DNA of 11,794 bases, taken from NCBI GenBank assembly GCA_018985225.1, contig JADGIF010000283.1, positions 1 through 11,794 of the forward strand. The letters are read 5' to 3'. Made by a program: the position numbers and the translations under genes. The notes under the pieces were generated by a model, which saw only the letters and a list, made by a program, of their open reading frames with translations, was not told where the DNA came from and searched no databases. This document shows, piece after piece, positions 5,899 to 11,794 of this stretch. Numbering within the stretch: position 1 is the stretch's first letter; every line of letters starts with the position of its first letter. The stretch is from Amoeboradix gromovi (lineage: Eukaryota > Sanchytriomycota > Sanchytriomycetes > Sanchytriales > Sanchytriaceae).

Positions 5899-8800
5899 TT
5901 CCTTCGATAGCAGTCAACAGCTTTATCTTCAACTCAGCATATCCTTCTTCCAAGTCCTCTTGGAATTCGATTTGATCATTCTTTATCAGCTTTTTATTTA
6001 AAATCAATGATTCTTCACTTAATTTCAAGAACTCCCTAAAAATCTTTTCCAGATGTACAATCTTTTCATGCGGCATTGTAGCTCTTTGTCCAAAGAACAC
6101 TTTTGCTATTTCCAAAGGTCCCGAATTAACTTGAACCCTCACACTACCACTCAGTACTCGCTGCAACTCCTTAATATCTGGTGGCTGCCGAGTTAGTACT
6201 AGTTTCATATCTACCAATCTCTCTTCTAGATTGTCGATGCAAACTTCTATTGGTGTTAGCTCATAGTCATCTATTTTTTTAATTTTAATTCTTTTAACCA
6301 AATATGGAAACGGTTTCTCAGTATAAACTACATACTTTCGTAGATATTGAGTGTCTACTCCTCCGTGTGCTTTTCCGTTCTTGGTAAATGGCGTACTGAA
6401 CACAAATTTGTCAATTTTAAAATTTTTATCAAACTGACTACCTTCTTTCGATGGTTTAACATGAGTTATTTGTATATAAGCCACGTCATCTTTTAGAGTC
6501 TTAACGTCTACTGTTCTCGAGTCCTGTATCAATTCAAGTTTTTCGCAAACATCGCCATATGTTGATTTCATTCTTTCGCATATCTCTGCCAATTGAGTAA
6601 CTAGTCTTTCTTTATAAATGAATTGCTGACCGTTGTATTTACCAAACTGCTTACCAAAGAATCCTACTCGATAAAATATATCGAACACTCTCCCATGGGT
6701 CATTTCCACTTTTAATAAGCTGTCATAGCAGTCCGCCATATTTCTATAGAGCTGCGATAAGCTAGCATAATTCTTTTGTGATTCATAGAGGGGAATTAAT
6801 AATTTGTAACCCTCATGAATAATCTCGTAAAACTTCGCATTTTGCATACAATGAAGTGATTCAGTTAAAAATTTGACTAATCCTCTTTCACTAAATTGTG
6901 GTCCCTGACCAATGGTGTCTGTTTCTATTGCACTTGAATCGCTAATTGGCGTCTCCTCGAATACCGATGGGCAAGTGCTAATAAACTTACTATTTTCATA
7001 ATGATAGTTTGAATTAGTCCTCGTTAAGAACTCTCCTATTATTGCGCTACAATGAAAATAACACACCGCTGCTTCTTGAAAATAGTTTCTACTTATATGG
7101 TATTGTGCTAATGATTCCAGTACGGCTATCCGTAAATCTGGTGTTCCCTTATATCCATTGATCAATCTCAAGTACAAATCACCCTTTATTTCGGGATCTT
7201 TTTCAGTGACTTGTCTCATTTCAGCCAAATCCTTGCATACTTGTATCAGTTCGTTCATGCATTTAATGAATTGCTGCGAAAATGTTTGGTCAGAAACATC
7301 TAGCTTTTTCAGACTTTCCAGTGTTGTGGTAAATTCAAAATTCGGTGGTGGTTCCAGCTGACTTAATGCCACTGTCATCTGTATTCTAGTCATTGCGAAT
7401 TCCTTGTTTTTCTCGTAGTTCTTTTCTAACAGATTAAAGAGCACTTGAACACCGCAAAGTTTGATTCTTGGGAAAATTGACCAGCTGAATGTAAATCCGA
7501 TCTTACTCAGATCTTGACAATACCTTGTTCTTTTCTGGAATATGTTAATGCTGAACTAAATTAGTATTAAGATACCACTGAAATAAAGTTTATAAGTATT
7601 GTAGTTGATTTATCCAACACATCCCTTGAATGTTCACCTTGTGTCACAGAAACCAACAAACTAAATATTTCGGACAAGTAGTTGTTCAAATGCGCGTATT
7701 TACCTTCTTTTATATCTTCGAGCGCACAATCTACAAAGTCAAGCGCCAAGAATCCTATCTCTTGCTGCAAACATGCCCATTTACGAGTGTAGTTGTTATA
7801 TTCCTTTGTATCTATCATTCCTGGCTTCTTATTTGTAAATTTAGTTTTAATGCTGTTGTTCGTACTTTCTCTTTTTCTGTTTATGGCGCTGTTCTTGTAC
7901 ATATTTTCAATGAAGGACTTTGCATCCTGTTGTTGCTGGTTTTGGTAGTCTAAGTAAAAATCCATTAATTTATGCTGCCCCGGATACAGAAACACTTCTA
8001 ACAGTAACTGAATTAGCGCAGTCATTTTTTCATGTGCTTCTACTCTTTGCAAAAACTTTATCAGCTGTAAATCAGTGTACCTTAAAATGTAAACAAAACT
8101 GGTTAATAAGGAACGATATTCAGCAGTACTATATTCAATCATTTTGCTCTTTAGTAAATCACAATTATCAAATACTTTAAGAGTAAAAGGCAGGAACAAG
8201 TATCCAAGCAATGAATCTCTGTATTCCGGTAAATGTTTTTCTTCACTGTATTGGAGAATATGTTCAATACACTGAATAGCTCTACTCCTTATATCGCTGT
8301 TTTCGTGTAGTACAAAATCTCCAAGTTGAGCAGCTAGCATGAATGCCAATTTATGGTGCTCAAATCCAAATTTGATAACACCTACTAATTTGGCGCCATG
8401 GTCCTTGTAATTAAACACTTTTTCAGGATGGTTTAATTCAAAAAAGTGCTCATGAGTGCCAATGCTCTTGATGAGATCAAACATCATACTAAGAGAATTT
8501 GCACTTCCGTCTTTCAACAACTTTTCAATGTGGCCTTGAAACATTCCGAACCATTGATCTTTTGGTAACACACTAATACCTACGGTCATAAGCTCACCAA
8601 ATGCGCTGTTCAACTCCTTTAGAATGAGTAAATTGTAGGTCTTGTTAATAACTTGATCGCTCATCAATTTCACGAGCTTTAAAAATCCAATCTTCTGTTT
8701 ATCGTCGATACTAGCACCTCCTGTTGTGAACCTTTTGGTGCTGAAGTTTTTACTCTCTAGTTCTTCCTTGACCAATTTGTTAATAATTTGCGAAATACAC

Positions 8801-10632
8801 ACAGAATTAGCCAAGACATCCTTCGAGGTAGAATCGTCTTGCAAAAACTTATGAAAAGATTCACTTAGGACTGCGCACAAGCTGTAATCACTAGGATTTC
8901 GAAGCTTGCTAATGAAAGATATCAAATATTCTGGAAACTGATTCGTTGTAATGTTTATTACCTTTAAAATGAAATGGAATAAATAGTTGTTTAAATTTGG
9001 ATAGAGCGGTATTAATTTTAATGCAGCTTTTAGTAATTTATCGTGGTTTGCGATGATGATGTTTTCATTCAGCTGCTCCACCTCCATGATCATGTTACCT
9101 ATTTCACGTTCACTTAACAGCTGATTCAACTTCTCCGCCGGTTGCCTGTTTGTGGGAGCAGCTGTGGCAAGTGACTCTTCACTATTCTTAGCAGATCTAT
9201 CAATGCCAATAACGTCTTCAATTCCACTTAGAAACTTAAAGACCACAACATCCTTTGAAGTTTTCGTGCTATAAACTTTAGCTTCAAATTGAAAAATAGA
9301 CTTTCCGTTATCTACAAATGATAAGTCACCATCTTTACCACTAATGTAGTCACCAGAAGGAGGGAACTCAGTCGCAACTGGTAGTTCATAAGGGCCATCG
9401 TTCATTAAGCCCTTACCAAACAGTGGAATACAGCTATAACCAAGGAAGGTTTCAATAGTTTCTAATTTTTCATCCTTTTCTCTATTTGGGGTAATACAAG
9501 ATGGGAGGTCATCAAAATCATTAATGCTAATTCTTCTATCCTGCTCTGGGGATTTGAAAGTTGCTGTACTAGTTGACATTGGTCTTTTAGAATTTATCGT
9601 AGGGCCACTCTCGACTTTTTTACTTTGTTTTATGCTTACATGATAAAAGGAAAATCTTAGATGGTGCTGGTTTGTGAGCCTTCGAGGCAATTTGATGTGG
9701 CAGCAGTCGTTAAATTTAGGATTCTTTTCATGGTATGTTACATTACTTTCAAATACATTCGAAGTTTCCATTGTTCCGTCGAACAGTTTATAGCCAGTTT
9801 CAAAACATTCCAAGCCTTTAGTGCAGTAGGGTTGTGGATCACATTTTTCAAGAACATGCAACCGGCACAAAATATTTCTAGCACTGCTAGACGAGTTTAT
9901 TTTTTTGAAATTAACTTGGTTAATTGTTAGATAGGCATCATGAGTGTTACGAATGATAGTGTCATCAAGGAATTCAAAAACTTCCAAGGACTTTGAAAAC
10001 AAATTGTTGTCATCAACAGGATTATCATCCTTGTCATATGTGCGCTTAACTTTAACAATATCCATTCCAATGGCTCCAATTTCTTTTCTTACAGCTGTAT
10101 TTTTCTTGACACTTTGTGAAAAATCATCAACGCTTATTCCAGAACCTGGATAAATTTTGCAGTTAAAAGTCCCTTCAATCAAAGACTGCATTCCCCATCC
10201 AGTGGTCTCGTAATAACCCGGACGTATCTCCTCATCAACGCGAATCCATAAAGACAAGCCTTGCTTATGCTGCAGATGATACCACTGATTCCATATCTTC
10301 AAATCATCTGATATTCGCTTCATCTCAGAGTCCACCACATAACAAAATATTCTAGCACCAAATGAAAGTTTGAACCTAAAAACAAGGAAATCCTTTTGAA
10401 TAATAATTTCTTTGGCATCGAAATATTTCATTGGTTTATATTCATAGTTAAAATTGGTAGATAAATTTAAATGTTTAGTATGACTTTGTTTATGTAAAAT
10501 GTCAGCTTGATATAATGGGAACTGATTCATAGAATCTTCTTGAAGTGGTTTATTAGATGAAGTGGAACTTGGTTCTGCTTTGGAAATAATAGACACACGC
10601 GAAAAATCCATGTTTAAAGTGCTTTCTCTCAT
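5894..10632 (-). CDS. DOCK: DOCK-family (zizimin-like, DOCK-C/D) Rho/Rac/Cdc42 guanine nucleotide exchange factor, two exons
   Basis: DOCK proteins load GTP on Rac/Cdc42 GTPases through DHR-2; DHR-1 is a C2-like lipid-binding domain. Exon 1 (10632-7576) encodes about 1,019 residues. DHR-1 lies near 245-455, with SNVTYHEKNPKFNDCCHIKLP, HHLRFSFYHVS and GKGLMNDGPYELPVATEFPP; the HHLxFxFYHVS and LPVA motifs fit DOCK6-11. The armadillo-like middle ends near EIGFLALDFVD. Exon 2 (7555-5894) holds DHR-2 from about residue 1,140: EAAVCYFHCSAIIGEFL, RVFDIFYRVGFFGKQFGKY, YIQITHVKPS, FVFSTPFTKNGKAHG, ELTPIEVCIDNLEERL, and the sensor loop VQVNSGPLEIAKVFF with its valine kept. The exons are in different frames and join by removing about 20 nt (7556-7575). 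The product, about 1,572 residues, is shorter than the usual 1,800-2,100. No PH domain was recognised at the N-terminus. The ATG at 10632 is the first in frame. A frameshift is the alternative to the intron. Confidence 0.9.
7556..7575 (-). other. Ultrashort 20-nt GT-AG intron in the DOCK gene
   Basis: On the minus strand the segment is GTATCTTAATACTAATTTAG. It has a GTAT donor, a TACTAAT that closely resembles the fungal branch-point consensus, and a TTTAG acceptor. Removing it deletes the in-frame TAA and shifts into the frame that reads FQKRTRYCQDLSKIGF and then the helical CGVQVLFNLLEKNYE before DHR-2. A 23-nt version with a GTGGTAT donor (7556-7578) is equally in frame and differs by one codon. 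The 123 bp between the two long frames is thus coding apart from the intron. Confidence 0.72.
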
Positions 10633-10886
10633 CTGTGGCTTTTTTTCAGAAAATTATGATTAAATTTTAAAGTCAACTATACGGTAAATTGGGGATTCCC
10701 GCAAAGCAATTCTGTGTTAGATGCAGATGCTATTTTGGCGTTTAAGTGCTTTTAAACAATTGGAGTTGCAATAATCTCTTCCGAATAGAGATTGAATTAC
10801 AAGCTCAATCAATTGTTCTGCCCAATGATTATTTCCCTTCTTTGCTTAAAGAGTTTCCACTTTGGTTTTTTCATCGTAGGCCAAGA
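10633..10886. promoter_or_regulatory. Divergent promoter region of DOCK and centrin
   Basis: About 250 bp between outward-facing ATGs. The + strand has a fortuitous open frame from a GTG at 10746 into centrin, but no in-frame ATG before 10887. The region contains nested inverted repeats: AACAATTG (10755-10762) with CAATTGTT (10810-10817), enclosing AATCTCT (10773-10779) with AGAGATT (10787-10793). No clear TATA box is seen. Confidence 0.4.
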
Positions 10887-11354
10887 ATGATTCAAAACAG
10901 ACGAAAAAAAAGAGAAATTACAGATGAGCAGCAAGCGGAGCTAAAAGATGTCTTTGAGCTATTCGATTTAGATAAAGATAACTTATTAAGTGCTGCAGAA
11001 TGTAGATTCGCATTAAGATCACTTGGATTTGAGATGAAAACCCATCAATTGCTTCAAATATTGAAAGAAAACAATTACAAAGAACAAAAGATCAGTTATG
11101 AGCAATATTTTACAATCACTAAGAAGTTAGTAGTTGATAGAGATCCATTAGATGAGATTCGACGTGCATTTCAGTTATTTGATGAAGAAGGCAAAGGAAA
11201 GATTTCACTCAAAAACTTGAGGAAGGTTGCAAACGAGCTAGGTGAGAATGTTGATGATGACGAGTTACAAGCAATGATTGATGAATTTGACACCGATAAT
11301 GATGGTGAAATTAATGAGCAAGAATTCATTCAGCTTATGCTTGAGTCTATTTAA
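10887..11354 (+). CDS. CDC31: Centrin, Cdc31/centrin-3 type
   Basis: Centrins are EF-hand proteins of centrioles, basal bodies or spindle pole bodies; Cdc31 also serves the nuclear pore TREX-2 complex. From ATG 10887 the protein has 155 residues, normal for the family. A basic N-terminus (MIQNRRKKREITDEQQ) precedes four EF hands. EF1 loop 27-38 (DLDKDNLLSAAE) has N in place of the usual glycine at position 6. EF2 (about 61-72) has lost its acidic ligands. EF3 loop 99-110 (DEEGKGKISLKN) ends in N, as in human centrins. EF4 loop 135-146 (DTDNDGEINEQE) is fully canonical. RDPLDEIRRAFQLFD, KNLRKVANELGE and MIDEFDTD are closer to centrin-3/Cdc31 than centrin-1/2. Forty-seven upstream codons are open but begin with GTG and look unlike centrin. 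The stop overlaps AATAAA, and the 3' end overlaps a convergent minus-strand frame by 8 bp. Confidence 0.93.
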   Translation: MIQNRRKKREITDEQQAELKDVFELFDLDKDNLLSAAECRFALRSLGFEMKTHQLLQILKENNYKEQKISYEQYFTITKKLVVDRDPLDEIRRAFQLFDEEGKGKISLKNLRKVANELGENVDDDELQAMIDEFDTDNDGEINEQEFIQLMLESI

Positions 11355-11770
11355 TAAACACTGGTATTTCTAATTCTTTTTCATTTGTGAATAATGAACA
11401 TGATTCCTTCACTAAGTTTGTGAGAATTTCTACGGCAGAGTAGATAGATACTTGGGAAAGACGCGATTTTCCAGATATCAATCTCTCAATTACAGTGATT
11501 GCTCACGTTCTCACTACCTGAGACTGGACTGTATAAGGATACATGTGTTTGTATATATTCCTTGGTGCCATATGATCTCCATCCATACCAGTCTCTAAAT
11601 GTCTGTGAGTGTATACTACTTCTACTAGTTATTTTTTAAGACCTGATATATTCAGGATTGCGAGATGGGACACCAAATATCAAAACTAGACTAACTCGTT
11701 TTTAAAGGTGCACCATACGGAGGAAATCATTAATAAAAGATCTTCTTCTATTATACCAATTTTCTCTCAT
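11347..11770 (-). CDS. Unrecognised small gene, tentatively four exons with 18-24 nt introns
   Basis: I do not recognise this protein. The firmest part is the last exon (11484-11347), which reads RLISGKSRLSQVSIYSAVEI and then a helical, charged tail ending PVFIK and TAG; its frame is open for 51 codons to 11502. Upstream, a 22-nt GT-AG segment (11485-11506), an 18-nt one (11625-11642, GTCTTAAAAAATAACTAG) and a 24-nt one (11695-11718) connect four open blocks in a single frame. From an ATG at 11770 this gives about 119 residues; the frame stays open to the window edge, so the gene may start outside. ATTAAA (11355-11350) touches the stop, and the end overlaps centrin by 8 bp. A rival reading of 11586-11506 (starting MDGDHMAPRNIYKHMYPY) uses another frame and a 24-nt intron. 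The exon order is thus uncertain and the region could also be non-coding. Confidence 0.33.
11353..11358 (+). terminator. AATAAA overlapping the centrin stop
   Basis: TAA (11352-11354) overlaps AATAAA. Read on the minus strand, 11355-11350 is ATTAAA, directly before the TAG of the opposing frame, so the motif could serve both directions. Confidence 0.55.
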
Positions 11771-11794
11771 TGATTGTATTCCTCTTTTCAAAAT

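Noticed and set aside
5894-7569. Two independent genes, one DHR-1 and one DHR-2, or a pseudogenised DOCK
   Set aside because: The second frame's listed start is a GTG inside a longer open frame reaching 7555. The stop of the first lacks the AATAAA seen at real ends. All motifs in both halves are intact, so decay is unlikely; a spliced single gene fits better.
10746-10886. 47-residue N-terminal extension of centrin
   Set aside because: It begins at GTG, has no in-frame ATG before 10887, and is unlike any centrin N-terminus. From 10887 the length is normal.
11665-11694. Short + strand frame MGHQISKLD, resembling an N-myristoylation start (calcineurin B or NCS-like)
   Set aside because: It stops after nine codons, and no GT lies before the stop to allow splicing onward.
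1-11794. Nucleomorph or ciliate (Stentor-like) origin suggested by tiny introns
   Set aside because: The gene content includes Tim10, CHCHD2, DOCK and capping protein, not expected in a nucleomorph. The introns are longer than Stentor's, and a surface chitin deacetylase-like protein fits fungus-like lineages better. Not fully excluded.

Overview
The window is compact, AT-rich nuclear DNA from a eukaryote. It carries mitochondrial import and intermembrane-space proteins, an actin capping subunit, a centrin, a Timeless/Tof1 fork-protection protein and a DOCK-family GEF. Genes lie tens to about 250 bp apart on both strands. The standard code fits: TAA, TAG and TGA behave as stops in all recognised genes. 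An early-diverging fungus-like opisthokont (Rozella/aphelid/chytrid grade) would fit the deacetylase-like wall protein, the Cdc31-type centrin and the zizimin-type DOCK, but this is an inference; another small free-living or parasitic protist cannot be excluded.

Layout. (1) 1-393: the tail of a + strand gene (stop at 36-38), then a probable small minus-strand Cys/His-rich gene (393-99). (2) 493-2575 (+): Tof1/Timeless, two exons. (3) 2711-4114 (+), probably with short 5' exons from 2625: a GPI-tailed protein with a CGxGxC knot-like motif and a degenerate NodB (chitin deacetylase-like) domain. (4) 4222-4971 (+): F-actin capping protein alpha. (5) 5025-5234 (+): Tim10. (6) 5837-5433 (-): CHCHD2/Mix17. 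(7) 10632-5894 (-): a long DOCK-C/D (zizimin-like) Rho GEF in two exons. (8) 10887-11354 (+): Cdc31/centrin-3. (9) 11347 to the right edge (-): a tentative multi-exon small gene of unknown function.

Two architectural features stand out. First, Tof1 and the DOCK gene are each split by what is best read as an ultrashort GT-AG intron (19 and about 20 nt). Comparable 18-24 nt introns can be drawn, in frame, in three less certain genes. Second, nearly every recognised gene has an AATAAA overlapping its stop codon, so coding end and polyadenylation signal are fused. At 11347-11358 one short motif gives AATAAA for centrin on + and ATTAAA for the convergent minus-strand frame.

The genes do not form one pathway. 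Tim10 and CHCHD2 are both cysteine-motif proteins of the mitochondrial intermembrane space and are convergent neighbours. Capping protein and DOCK both act on the actin cytoskeleton. I see no mobile elements, CRISPR arrays, tRNA or rRNA genes.
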